Below, piece after piece: positions 52,212-64,000 of a DNA stretch of 64,000 nt; positions within the stretch are counted from its first letter, which is position 1; each line of letters starts with the position of its first letter. The DNA lies in NCBI GenBank assembly GCA_900239685.1, contig OENT01000304.1, positions 62,001-126,000 on the forward strand. The letters run 5' to 3'. This DNA comes from Rotaria macrura (Eukaryota > Rotifera > Eurotatoria > Philodinida > Philodinidae). The notes beneath the pieces are model-generated. The model had not been told where the DNA came from. It did not search any database and saw nothing but the letters and a program-made list of their open reading frames with translations. The translations under genes were made by a program, and so were the position numbers.

Positions 52212-55200
52212 TTACGATACTGTAGCAATCGTTTGATGTTGCGGTGTAGCTGGTGGTGTATGAGTTTCTTGTTGTCGTTCACCAGTAGCTGGATTATTTG
52301 AAGTAGAAGAATTACTTGTGTTAATTGTCGAATTATTCCAGGAAGAATTTGTCGGTGTTGCAGGAGTGTTAGTAGCCATTGGAGCTGGCGTGGAGGGATA
52401 CTATAAAATATGAAGAAAAAAACATTGAATTTATTGTATTTTTAAGATTAGAATGTCAATATCTATATTTTAGAGAAAGGAATAAAAGACCATGTTCACA
52501 TGAGAAATTGTCGAGCACCTTCTTAGATGACTCGTCTATACTTTGCTCTGCACCATTATTCAAAAGTGACTTGTACGATAACACATCTACCTAAAGTATC
52601 CTAGACGTTTACGAACAAAATCAATGGAACGCGTGTTTATATATGATTGACTTTAGAAATATTAGGTTAGTGGAAAGAAAACTGATACGTATCATTCAAG
52701 AATCTCGATTTTTTAGAAATGATGAAATCTGTATGATTGTAGAAACTTAACATTAATATGTTAATCGAATGCTAAACACTTAATCATTATGGAAAGAAAA
52801 TTATCAAATTGTAAACATAAATAGTCATCAAAACTATGATTCCTAAAACTTTTAATCCACCTCGGCTGGGTGTGGGTATGAGAGGTAGCTTCGAAGATAC
52901 GAGATATCCATTCATAAATGTAGCAACTAGCATAACCTACACATGTTAAGAACATTTGGATGTTGATTGCGTAACGTGCAGTCATGTTTTACGTATAGAC
53001 AAACTACTATTTGATTATACGCTTTTATTCCGAGTATTGCATCTCGAAAGAAGAATCCATCCCAGAGTAGACATCACTCAACAGTTTAGTTATTCTGCGT
53101 TCAAAAGTGATACCGTCAAGACTATTAACGGTCATGAACATCTTCCGCTCATGAAGTGTTGATACTAAGCGATGCAATTTTTATATTGAATTTCCGATTC
53201 ATATTGAGCGGACACTAGATACTGAGTACAATAACTGATACTTTTTTACTTGGAAATCGTATGTGCTAAGTAAATTTTTGTGTTGTATAAGGACATTTAA
53301 TTTTACTCTCTGACTCTATACTTCAGTACGAGTACTGAAGAAAAATTGACTTAAGTATTGGTACTTAGTAGAGAGATGTACTTGAACGTCGTTGCTGATT
53401 GGTTCTCTTGCCTTTTCTATCATGAATAGCTGTATAAATGTAATATGATGAAATATTTGTGAGAAATCTCATTCCTATTTCGGTTAGGTGTGCAGCAGAT
53501 TCAGTTCTCTTGAGTTAGCGCTGCTTGTCAACTCAGTCACTTATAGGCTTGCCGATTTTTATTGAGTTAAGATGTTAATAGCAACAAGACGAATGTTAGT
53601 AACATCCTCAAGCACGAGAGTATGAATATAGATTAATATGATACTTCTAATTCGTTAACAACTACATACACCAATCATACTGACACTCATATACTCACTG
53701 AAGTTATTTGTCAATAGTACATTAACATAATTAAATTTGAATTAAGAAAAAAAGAATTTGTACTTAAACATATCCAATCTCCAACATGTCTCGAAAATCT
53801 CACGACGGAACATAGATAGTACATAAAGATAAATTGGACGTCTAGTGAATTTTTAAATCGTACTGACCTTCATAATTCGATTGAAACCGTTTAAAATTTA
53901 ACATCTTGACAAACAAAAAATGATTTTCGATTAAAATACAAAATATTCCATCGACTAAGATATTCGTCTAACAGTAATGTACTAGTATCATTTAAACTTC
54001 AATGAGCATTATTAGTTTCGATGATTCCGTTCTCAACATGTGCTGTAGGTGAATTTTAGGAAGGATTTCAGAGGTTCGTCAGAACGAAGTAAAATCTGAA
54101 TGTGAGGCATTCACTAGGACACACAATTTTGACCATGTATTTAAAAGTCAATATGATGAGTAAACAAAAGGGTTGATTATCGTTCAATCTATTTTACACA
54201 CTTATTAATACATAGATGTAAAAGAAGATTATCGTTCCGTCGTAAAAGTACATAGACTATAATTAGTAAATAACAAACCCTAAGATATGTTGCTAAATTC
54301 TTCGTTCACGATAAAAACATCTTTATTTTGTCTAACATATAAATTTTGCTACAATTCCGTCAAGCAGTTCTTTTAAATAAAAGAATGACGAAGAAAATTT
54401 AAAAGAACAAAAGGTTTTTTTCTCTATCAAACCTGATTGTGATTTGTCGATGATGGTGTTGGAGGAGAATTGGAAGAATTATTCATCGTTATTGATGTAT
54501 TTCCAGATACAGAAAGATTTGATATGGCCGTAATACGTTTTCCTCCAGCTGATAAGTCGCCATTAAGAGGTGTTGATGGTGGTGGTGGAAATAAATTAGA
54601 ATTCGTATTTGCATTTGGTGTTGGTGGACCACCAGTAGAAAACATCGATGGTAATTGCTGCTGCTGCTGTTGTTGTGGTGAACCAGGATATGAAATATGT
54701 TCTCGTTTGATTTGATTAGTATGTACAAGAGGTGAATTCGGTATATATTGTTGTTTTTGATGCAGTATAGATTGAAGATTAGGATTTTGTTGCTGTTGGG
54801 ATTGAAATCCTGGTAGCATCTGATGAGTTGGTGATAGATACTGTGGTGGATGATGACTAGTTGCTGATGAGTTTGGATCATATTGAGTATTTTCTAATCG
54901 AGTTATATATCGTTCATCTTCATCGTCCATTTCACCGCCCATTAATGATGGTTCACCAACAATCATCACATCCTTTACGATAAAAAAATATTGACTCAAT
55001 CAATTTCATATCAAAATTATATTTATTATACACTTACCCCAGGCATACTATTCACATTTGGAGTCATTGCGCCTTGTGCAACTTGAGAATAACCTGCATT
55101 AGCTGGCGAACGTTTTTTCGTCGGGGTTGTCATTGTACAATTATTTATATTCGTATCTTTAGCAGTGGGTATCGGATTTGGAGTATTGGCATTGTTGCCT

Positions 55201-57038
55201 GGCGTTGCTGGATTATTGGTAGCTGTAGATTTTCTTTTCCGCCGTGGTTTTGCTGGTGGTCGAGTGTCTGAAAATAGAATGAAAAACAAAAACAACCAAG
55301 TCATAGTATCACATGACTGCACGATGATAAAAGAATATGAATATTGTGTTGAGCGCAGCAATCAAGTGAAAGCGTGTAGTTTTTGAATACCTGATACTAG
55401 AACTGCTGGACATGGTACTGTTGTTTGAAACGAAGGACTCAGAGGAAATTCTGAATAAAAGTTAAAAGATAATTAAATTGTTTCATTTGTTTTTATGATT
55501 GTTTCTTTTTTTTTTCTTTTCAGATCGCGAATTGACGAACAAAAAAGAAATTCACTTTTCCCTATTTTTTGTCTTGATATTTACCTGAGCAAGTTTTTGA
55601 CCAACGTTGATGTAATATTGTTTTTAAACAATCACGTGGAGAGAATGTTGTTGTTTTATGACGTGACATTAATTCTTGCATGGGTTCGAGAATTTCACAT
55701 AACTAAAATCATAGAGAATAAACTCTAGTACGATGAGTAGAAAAAGACAATCGTACCCTGAGAAAATTCAACATAACAGTTGTTAATCCACTTCGTGTTA
55801 AATTTTTTGATAATTGATCAAGATAACTTGGATTATCCGTCTAAAACAAAATGAAACTTGACTAGCAGCTGTATGAAGAAGCAAATCCTAACATCGTTCT
55901 ACTTTTTCGTTTCGGACCTATCCAAATGAATCATCTTTTTCTATTAAGAAATCTATTGTATTTGCTCTTCTCGGAAGTCCTCAATTATTACCGTAGCTAT
56001 CGATTCGCTATTAAATACATACGTACCGGTATGGCCACAATACTTCGTGGGATAAGTTCACGAAATTGTTTTATTGCAAAATGCCAAGATTTTATTCGCA
56101 TTAAATCATCGAATGTATATTCAAGTATGAGATGTCCTTCCGTGCAAACCTTAAAAATAAAGAGAAGATCTTTCGTTACTTGTTCGTATGTTTTTCTTGT
56201 CTCATACTTTAATGTGTGGAGGTTTTCCGAAGCAAGTCACCATGGATGCTTGTTCACAATCCAATGATACTGTTGGACTATGGAAGATTTCTTTGGTTTG
56301 TTTCAATTGAAAATAAACATCATTAACACCACCATCAAATAATGTACGAAAAAATCGAGGAATTAAAACACGACTGATACCTTTTTTTTGGAAGAAACAC
56401 GAACATTTTCCTAGTTAAATATGTAGAGTTCAACATACTGAATTTCTTAGGTCCATCTTCTAAACATATTGATATTGTTAATGTTGCATCTTCTTCGAAA
56501 AATTCATTTACAAATGCATCCCACCATTGACTATCGCATTCCTTGAAAAACAACACAAAAATATCGTATTTCCTTTTGATGAATATTTAAAAATCAAAAG
56601 TATATCGTACTTCTGTTCTCATAGATAAACGCTTATTCAAATCATGCAGTCGATATTCAGGTGATGGAGGAGGCGGAGGTAGTGATGGCCTATAATAATG
56701 TATAGGGAAAAGTCAGATAAAACAAAATGTTTTTACTCACCTAAACGATCGCATATGTTGTGGACTAATCATAAAAAACGAAATGCAAAATAGATTGATA
56801 CTAGCAGAAAATTGAAATCTCTTACGGAAAATGTACATCTCGTGGTGGCATGATCGGTATACGTCCAGTATTTATTCCTGGATGATGATGAGGTCCAGGT
56901 GGTGGATGAATTAAATGAGTAGGAGGCTGTTGTATTTGTGATGGTGGTTGTGAACCTGGTGGTGGCCCTTGCCAAACTCCACCAGCACCAGGCGTCTCAA
57001 CAAGACCAGGCTGGAATCCACTCGGATCCACTTTTGCT
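52212..57038 (-). CDS. LDB: LIM-domain-binding protein (LDB/CLIM/Chip)
   Basis: Nuclear adaptor that dimerises and bridges LIM-homeodomain/LMO factors for enhancer looping. Exons: 57038-56826 (5' incomplete), 56764-56741, 56689-56611, 56541-56439, 56380-56208, 56149-56027, 55840-55757, 55702-55585, 55450-55391, 55267-55038, 54972-54433, 52400-52212. A Pro/Gly/His-rich N-terminus precedes the dimerisation domain (EYRLHDLNKRL, WWDAFVNEFFEEDA, LEDGPKKF, FDDLMRIKSWHFAIKQ, LEPMQELMSRHKT). Basic KPRRKRKS follows (likely NLS), then the LIM-interaction domain DVMIVGEPSLMGGE, DEDERYITRLENTQYD. The long Q/P/S/N-rich tail includes a poly-Gln run coded near 54,658. The last intron is 2,032 bp. No in-frame ATG precedes the first exon, so an upstream start exon is missing from the model. 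Confidence 0.92.
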
Positions 57039-57755
57039 CTGAAATAAACTAGGATGACTAAGCTAATGAATTATTGAATTAAACATACCGATTACGAATT
57101 TTAGCCACGAGTATATAAAAAACGACTTACGGTCTTTGTTTTTTCTATGTCTCGTCAATACCGTGAACAGGCACCATTCGAGAAAAGACTATAAATCTAA
57201 ATCAGGATAGAAAAACGATGTATTCCATCAATATAATATCGAAAGAAGTCATCGTTACAAGTAAACTTTAGTTCATTCAATCATGATTGATTTCATTCGT
57301 ATTGATTAATTTGTAAAAATATATTAGGTAATTAATTATAAAAAATCAATGGATGAAATCAATTTTAAATCGATGGTTTTTCTTTTTCTTTTTCTACACC
57401 ACTCGAAGCAATACTAATCTTTATGTCTATCGCCATATTGATCTAATGTCATTTTTCTGTCCTCTCTCTCACCTCTCCTCTATCAATTCTTTCTTTTTTT
57501 CCTACCAATGAAAAAAAGCATTCAATTAACATAATCTTATTTAATTATTGAATCTAGTATTAATCTCGATTCTCTAGTTCAAATATAAAACATTAATTTA
57601 ATAGAAAAATAGTTCGTTTGAATTTGAATTAATTGATCTTCTATATCACATCGGTAGATGTCACTAATCATGACAGGACTCGTTCTTTTTTTATCGGCCT
57701 GTTAGTTATAAGTGAAATTTCAATATTATATTAGCTATCAGAAAAAAAGAAAACA
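57039..57755. other. Divergent intergenic region
   Basis: About 700 bp between the minus-strand LDB gene and plus-strand LSM3. It should hold the LDB first exon and both promoters. A GTAAGT donor-like site on the minus strand at about 57,130 may end a 5' exon, but its reading phase has an upstream stop. No promoter motif is distinct. Confidence 0.45.
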
Positions 57756-58247
57756 ATGGCAGAGGAGAATGATCAAGTAAGAATTAATACGAAGAATTAT
57801 AATCTTGAGTAAAGTCGTTCGTTTGTTTTTAAACGTATGTAGGGTGCAGCAACAACAGCAACGTCAGTAGAAGAGCCACTCGATCTTGTTCGGTTAAGTC
57901 TTGATGAGCGAGTCTGTGTTAAAATGCGTAATGAACGTGAATTACGCGGTCGCCTTCATGTAAGTACCAAAGAGAATATGTCACTTGACACACGATCGGT
58001 TGATTTTATTTCAAGGCATTTGATCAACATTTAAATATGGTTTTGGGTGAGGTCGAAGAAACAATAACAACAATCGAAATAGATGAAGAAACATTTGAAC
58101 AAATTTATCGAGTAGATAAAAATCAATTTCGTATAAAATTTTTTATTGCTACTTTTTTTGCCACAGCCTACAAAACGACAAATTCCAATGTTATTCGTGC
58201 GTGGTGATGGCGTCATCTTAATTTCACCATTGGCCAAACAATCCTGA
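57756..58247 (+). CDS. LSM3: U6 snRNA-associated Sm-like protein LSm3
   Basis: Subunit of the LSm2-8 ring on U6 snRNA and the LSm1-7 mRNA-decay ring. Four exons, 57756-57776, 57843-57959, 58016-58111, 58167-58247, 104 aa, the usual family length. The Sm1 motif spans [20 protein letters not shown] to NMVLGEVEE, and Sm2 is [14 protein letters not shown] with the RNA-binding [18 protein letters not shown] and [14 protein letters not shown] are LSm3-specific. Introns are 55-66 bp. The divergent LDB gene begins about 0.7 kb upstream. Confidence 0.96.
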
Positions 58248-61200
58248 AGTCAATCAGATATTTTTCTTGTTCGATGACTCTCATTAGGATATATGATTAG
58301 AAAAAGTTTTACTGTCACAAAAAATAAAATCAAGATGTCTTAGATAAACAAAAAAAAACGAGTTTAATGTGTTTACTTACTTTTTGTATGTTTGAAATTT
58401 TTAGCTATTTCATGACATCAGCAGTTGAGTTGAAGAGAAATGTTCGATTACGCATTGAATATCCGGTATGGTTTTATAATTAGGATTCTCAGCTATTAGC
58501 AATCTGCTTTTCATCTCGAACTATTTCTTCATTAGTCCATTGTCTAATACTGTCGTATTGTGTTACTAAACGAAACAGTAGTAATTTAGTTGTTTCGTCC
58601 CTTTTCCCTCGTGTCACCTGTTGCGAAATGCACAAGCTGTCGTTGCATACAATTCAATTGATAAGTTATGACTAATATCTGTAACGGTACTTTCAGATTG
58701 ATAGAATGAAGGTTTTCTTTCTACAATAAATATGCCTTGCTCTTTGATTGATCATGAACAACAGAATTCGAACTCTAAAATTCATATCAGTCAATGAAAC
58801 GTTGATTACTTATCGATTACAATGTGAGTAAAATCTGTATGTCATCTGTTACTGTTTAATGAAACCATGGAATATTTGAAGACTTTTTTCTCTGTGTGAA
58901 ACAGAACTAGGTTGACGTTATCTTTCGATTAAATAAGAACTCTGATGAATTCAATAAGGTGACACAGTCTCTATTGAAATTCCAGGAGAATTTCGAACGA
59001 ACTTAATTCATGCAATGAGCAGAGCATTTGTGTTTTATTTCTAGATTTCGTTTTATATAGGGATAGATGTTATGACTTGTAGATATTAGGTTAGTTCTTT
59101 TCTTTCTCAATTGTGCTGCTTCTACTTCTTATCTATGAAAATCATTTTTTTAATACATATATATATATATATATATTAACGTTCACATACTAGATCATGT
59201 TAATAAGTGTTACAAATTTGAGCAAAACAATAGTTTGCTATTCGTAACAGCAGACTACTTTTTTACCATGTTTTGAATAAGTAAAATAATGATTTTACGG
59301 TTCGAATTTTTTCAGAGATAATTGAAGAATCCTTTGAAAACAAAGTGAAACTATTACAGATCGTTCGTTTATTCAGAATAGATTGGTATTATTGAATTTC
59401 CCACCTAAGATTGATTGACGATTGAAGATAGGTTTCTCAAAGTAAATTTAATGTGCATGATACCATGTATATTATTTGAGACATACTCTATTCTTATTTG
59501 AACGTTATGCATTTTTTAGTATGACTCTATATTGAAATTCCACGGTTATATCCGTGTAATTAATTTTTCTTCACTTTGATGAGTTCTAGATAAATGAATT
59601 GTTTCGTTGTGCACAGCACAAGTATTGTCGCTCTTGCAACTGTGATTAATGCTATCAGTGGATACATCGATGCTAGACAGTAATTATTGTGAAAGTAATT
59701 ATTCAGTAAATTTTTCCTGGAAGTGATAACTTAAAACTAAATAGAATCTTTCTGAATTGTAAGATGACACTATTTTATGACAACTTCTTTTCTTATTGTT
59801 AAGTCTTTGATTCGAGATTTTATTAGTACAGTAGTTTATGAATATGAGATATGTTTAATTGTTCATTCACAAATAATTGGCTAGTGACTTTTAGAATATG
59901 GGGAACTTAAGTCATAGAACGTGGTTACTAGTAATCGAATACGAGAAGTTTCCATTGAGTGATATTTGCATCCCTTCAGTTTGAGACTTCTTCAATGGAA
60001 TATTGGAAACGAACCTAGAATTTAATTATACTTATCGACCGGTCCTGTCATGAATCTAATCAGAAAATAAATCTATTAATATAAGCAAAAGAAGCTTATC
60101 TAGTAATCTTACATTATTTCATGAACTGACTTATCGAGAATCCGTACTGACCGCAAGATTTTAGTCTCATGCAAAAGTCATTCGTGTTTTAAATTGATCC
60201 CGAAAAAATTGAAATCCATGTATCATCATCGATAACAATCAATAGGTCTCTTCCACTTTTGCTTTTCTAGCCGTCGGTATCAGCAGAAAGATTTCGTTCG
60301 ATTTACATTACCATTTCAATCATGGTAAAATAGTATTCTCTATACTTACTAGTTTTTTTTTGTTCATGTAATATTATCTAACTTGAAGAAATTTCAAGAT
60401 TATTCTTAATGTAATAGCTCACTAGGGGTCTAGAGAGGTTTTCATTTTCATCAGCTAACTAGACTTCAGATTTGAACATGAATCTAGATGCATTCGAATA
60501 ATCATGATTTATTTCTTTTAGAGATGTAGATCATAGTCACAGCTTCTGCCAAACTGTTCTTCTACCATTATCCATGATATTTATCTGTCGTTGAGTTTAT
60601 GATTTGAAACAGTGCGAGTAAAAGAAATATGAAATTATTACTATATTAATCAAACTGATGTTTGTCTATTCATGATTTTATTAATAATTTGTTTACGATT
60701 ATTTCCTCTTCTGCTATTATATCTTTTATTTTAACTCGATATATGAATATGAAATTATGAGCAAACATGGATAAATTCGTCGACGTGTTGAACGTATTTT
60801 CACAAGAAGTACATCTTCGTAGATATTTAATAAGAAAACACTGCAAGATTGATTATGATATTTATGAATCTCATTGTTGTACGATAAGAAATCGACTGGA
60901 AGAATGTTCATTTCCTAACATGTGCGACATTGATGAAGGAAATCAATGAATAGGAATGCATACAACTCTCGAATCTTATTCTCAAGCGTATTTACAAACA
61001 ATCTATTTCTAATTTTTGATTATCTTAACAATTATAAATTTTTTAAAATCATAATACTTCTGACATTGTTTACCTTTTACTATCTTGTACGTGTGCGATA
61101 TTCCCTGTCTTTATTCGTTGAGAGTCTGTCGCTGCTGATGATTTATTATGTTAAATCAACTTTCGGTGGCAGTAGGTATTTCGTGCGTGTTAATACTTTT

Positions 61201-61695
61201 AACTTATATTTGTAGAATTTGTTAAAAAGGCGTAAATTGGATGAGGTGACGTGACATCCCGCCTCCTCTTGAAATTTGACTTGAAAAATGTAATCGATAT
61301 ATCCATAGTATCCGCCTCCTCTCACTTTCTACTTGAATAGCTGAACTACACGCCCCTCCTTCGTTATAGAAGAAAAAACTATGATTCTTTAATGATGAAT
61401 GTTCACGATTGAAATAAAATGATGCGTCATTGACGATGAAACAATGTAATACTGACTGAGTGTACTTTCTGTTATGAAATTCTTGTATAGTGATTTTGCA
61501 CTTGATAAACTATGCGCTTCACTCGTGTCCTCTCGATTAATATGTGTGTACATATAGTTTAGTTTTTGATCGAATTCATGATGAAGTGTTGCTTTCACGA
61601 AATTTCAACGTTTACCTGTTACTAGTTGGAATGTTTTCTCCAAATAAATACAACGAGCTAGTTTTCATGAACTTCAGAAAAAAAAACATAAGAAT
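58248..61695. other. Intergenic (~3.4 kb)
   Basis: AT-rich, with a TA repeat at about 59,155-59,176. A possible ~53 bp direct repeat occurs at about 61,258-61,340 (CCCGCCTCCTCTT / TCCGCCTCCTCTC). No gene is supported; small frames at 60.7-61.2 kb lack family signatures. Confidence 0.5.
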
Positions 61696-62491
61696 ATGCA
61701 AATCAAACCATGTGAATCTATTCTTCATCAACTTCTACCACCAGTCCATCGTGCTTGTCTTCTGGTACCCGAATTAAAGTTGAGTATACTTACGTCATCT
61801 CATCCGTTATGGCATGTTCCATATGAAGAAGCAATGGCTAAACTCAATCGAACCGATCCATGGTGGGCATTTCTTTGGCCCGGAAGTCAAGGACTAGCTC
61901 GGTATATATTTATTTTTGTTTTCTTTTAAAGAGAAACTTGTAATTATTGTAAATAGTTATTTATTAGATAAAAATTCATTGATTCGAGGACGACATGTAT
62001 TAGATATTGGATGTGGCTGTGGTGCTAGTTCTATAGCTGCCAAAATGGCTGGTGCAATTAACGTCATTGCCAATGATATTGACAAAGGTAGATAATTATA
62101 TCATCACTTAAATTATTACTATAAATATGTTCAAGATGCTTTGGTTGCCACATGCCATAATGCTCGATTAAACAATGTCACGATTGATAAATATTCTTCT
62201 GATAATCTTCTTCAAAGTACATCATTAGTTTTCGATCAAAATACAATTGATTTACTTATCATTGGTGACATGTGTTATGATGATGAATTAGCGCGGCAAA
62301 TATTAAATTTAATTATTACTGCCCGCCGTTACCATATTCATGTACTATTGGCTGATCCTGGTCGTTACAGTTTTAAATCAATTGTTGTTCCTCAGTTAAA
62401 TGATAGAATGAAACGCGCATGTGAATATCCGATTATTGATCATGATTATAAAGAATCTGATTTCGATACGATACAAATTTGGACAACATGA
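61696..62491 (+). CDS. ETFBKMT: ETF-beta lysine methyltransferase (METTL20)
   Basis: Seven-beta-strand SAM methyltransferase that trimethylates lysines of electron-transfer flavoprotein beta in mitochondria. Three exons, 61696-61901, 61957-62087, 62136-62491, 230 aa. Family marks: DPWWAFLWPGSQGLARYLL before the SAM motif I VLDIGCGCGASSIAAKMAGA, motif II-like VIANDID, and LLIIGDMCYDDELA, which parallels the GDMFYDEDLA of vertebrate ETFBKMT. HVLLADPGRYSF matches the late DPGR motif. No long mitochondrial presequence is seen with this ATG; targeting is therefore uncertain. An AATAAA signal lies about 60 bp after the stop (62,550). Confidence 0.93.
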
Positions 62492-64000
62492 TAAGTGTAG
62501 TGATTCCGCTTGTGATTGATGTTTCGTGTTTGTTTCTATTCCAATTATGAATAAAATCTTTGGCTAACGTCGACAGAAAGACAAAAGAAAACAAAAAAGT
62601 ATTCAAATAAGATTGGATGCATATATATATATATAGTCAAGAAATCCATTTATATTTTTCATCTTGTTGCAGATTATTTTCATGTTAAGCAATAGACAAA
62701 AAAAAACAAATAAAGGAAATGAAAAGGGATGATTATTAAAATTCGTTCAAATCTTTCTCTTACTTCTTATTTGCTCGAATAGCTGTTGTGACTTAACCAT
62801 TTACAGTATCGAATATGTATGATCTAAATCTGACGATGAATAAATGTTTAGATACTAATTTATTGACGTTAACTAGTTTGTCGACATAGCTTATTTGTTC
62901 TAATCGGTCCAAAGTATAGGAAATACATCGTTACCTAGTCAAGCATGACTTTTTTCTACTTCATAGAATTTTTTTTTGTCGAAATTGCAATTGCATAAAA
63001 AGCTTTTGCATGTAATAAATACGAACACAAGTATTTCATGACTAAAACAACACTTTTGTGATTCTCCGTGTTTACCTTTGATGTTCGAATAAAACCTGCA
63101 TCGAGCATATTGTATGTACCTGTGAAAAATATCGATGCTAAACACAATTGTGTACGACCGATACATTATTAAAGTGTTCGAAAAATATTAGAAGCCATTT
63201 AACAAGCCTTCAATTTATTGATATTGTCGGCATAGGGTATTATTGTTTTTGCCATAACATTTTATAGTTAGTGAAGAAACCAAAATCAAATTTATTTTTC
63301 TGATCAGATCAATAAATATGTGAGTTAAGTCATCACTTATATTAATATTTCAGTGTAAAAGTTTTAAGCTTCATAGTATGTTACATGATAATCAATTTTT
63401 TAGAAAGAGTCTTTATCATCATAGTCAACATTGGGATTTTTAATAATATAGAGGATTACGTAGCTTATATCGAGAAAACGTTCGATCTCCATAACCAATT
63501 TAACTGCTTGTCATGGGTTTTGATTGAAATGAATTTTTATTAGTTTTCATTTAAAATGAAATCAAATAATTTATTTCACTATGGAAAATTATAAGAATAA
63601 CAGGTTAGTCGATATTAACACAGAAAACAATCAAAGAATATACTACCCAGTAATTTTTATTTTCAAAAAACAAAACAAGTTAAACCACAAGGCAAATACG
63701 TGTAAGAAAAACAAAGAACTACATAATCATTTAGAATCATAAATTTTCAGTTAATACTATTGAGCAGATGATAAATGATTTCTTTTGAATAGTCAACTAA
63801 AGTTAAATCTCTCACTTTGAAATCATCTTTCATGATGTTTATTTTCTCATTCGTTTAAAAGAACAAATGTAGATTCCCAAACATAGAAAAACGTTAAATG
63901 TTGACACATTTATTGTCGAATTCACTCCACATAAACTTGAAAAGCATATTTTTTTTCTTATTTACGAAACACATCTACTGTGTGTTCAACTAACAGAAAA
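62492..64000. other. Intergenic to window end
   Basis: Holds the ETFBKMT 3' UTR and a TA repeat at about 62,620-62,633. No other feature is recognised to the end of the window. Confidence 0.5.

Noticed and set aside
54470..54715. Plus-strand frame opposite the LDB tail with a poly-Cys run
   Set aside because: It is the antisense shadow of the poly-Gln-coding CAG repeat in the LDB exon.
58405..58465. Exon-like segment after LSM3 (acceptor, then SAVELKRNVRLRIEYP, then GTATGG donor)
   Set aside because: No compatible upstream or downstream exon was found. The next acceptor leads to an immediate stop, and LSM3 is complete without it.
60767..60949. Small Cys-containing frame that could be a secreted peptide
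   Set aside because: No signal peptide, no splice context and only 60 residues; not distinguishable from chance.

Overview
This looks like animal nuclear DNA, AT-rich, with compact multi-exon genes whose introns are mostly 45-95 bp with GT-AG ends. The gene set is metazoan: a CSK-type kinase, a discoidin-domain receptor, a LIM-domain-binding protein, UAP56, LSm3, an ETF-beta lysine methyltransferase and a sperm-tail PG-repeat protein. AT-richness, tiny introns, a plant/bacteria-type fucosidase and a phosphonate-pathway enzyme fit a bdelloid rotifer or a similar small invertebrate. That taxon is inferred, not proven by the sequence.

Layout. (1) 1-15,830 is gene-poor and full of repeats. It holds fold-back MITE-like elements, a 216 bp hAT-type MITE with a perfect 8 bp target-site duplication, blocks built from short dyad-symmetric words, a ~4.6 kb element with ~0.5 kb inverted termini, and one 241 bp assembly gap. 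(2) 15,831-26,192 is plus strand: an SH2-kinase (CSK-like, no SH3 seen), an UNC93-like membrane protein and a secreted GH29 alpha-L-fucosidase, with a ~690 bp inverted-repeat element between the last two. (3) 29,242-57,038 is all minus strand: a four-TM protein, a 7-TM receptor, an ankyrin-repeat protein, phosphoenolpyruvate mutase, a DDR-like receptor with a degenerate kinase domain, a PG-repeat (ODF3/STPG-type) protein, UAP56/DDX39 and LDB/Chip. (4) 57,756-62,491 is plus strand: LSM3 and ETFBKMT, then non-coding DNA to the end.

The exon models were assembled by hand from splice sites and reading phase. For every complete gene the exon lengths sum to a whole number of codons. Only the 5' end of the LDB gene is unresolved. 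The genes do not form one pathway. Two links are worth noting: a CSK-like kinase and an ITIM-bearing DDR-like pseudokinase both point to phosphotyrosine signalling, and the PEP mutase implies phosphonate (C-P bond) metabolism.

Most unusual content: PEP mutase with all known catalytic positions in an animal-type gene; a DDR-type receptor that kept its collagen-receptor ectodomain but lost kinase motifs; a CSK relative whose SH3 region is missing next to a transposon block; and the dyad-word repeat blocks of the first 15 kb, which I cannot place in a named repeat family.
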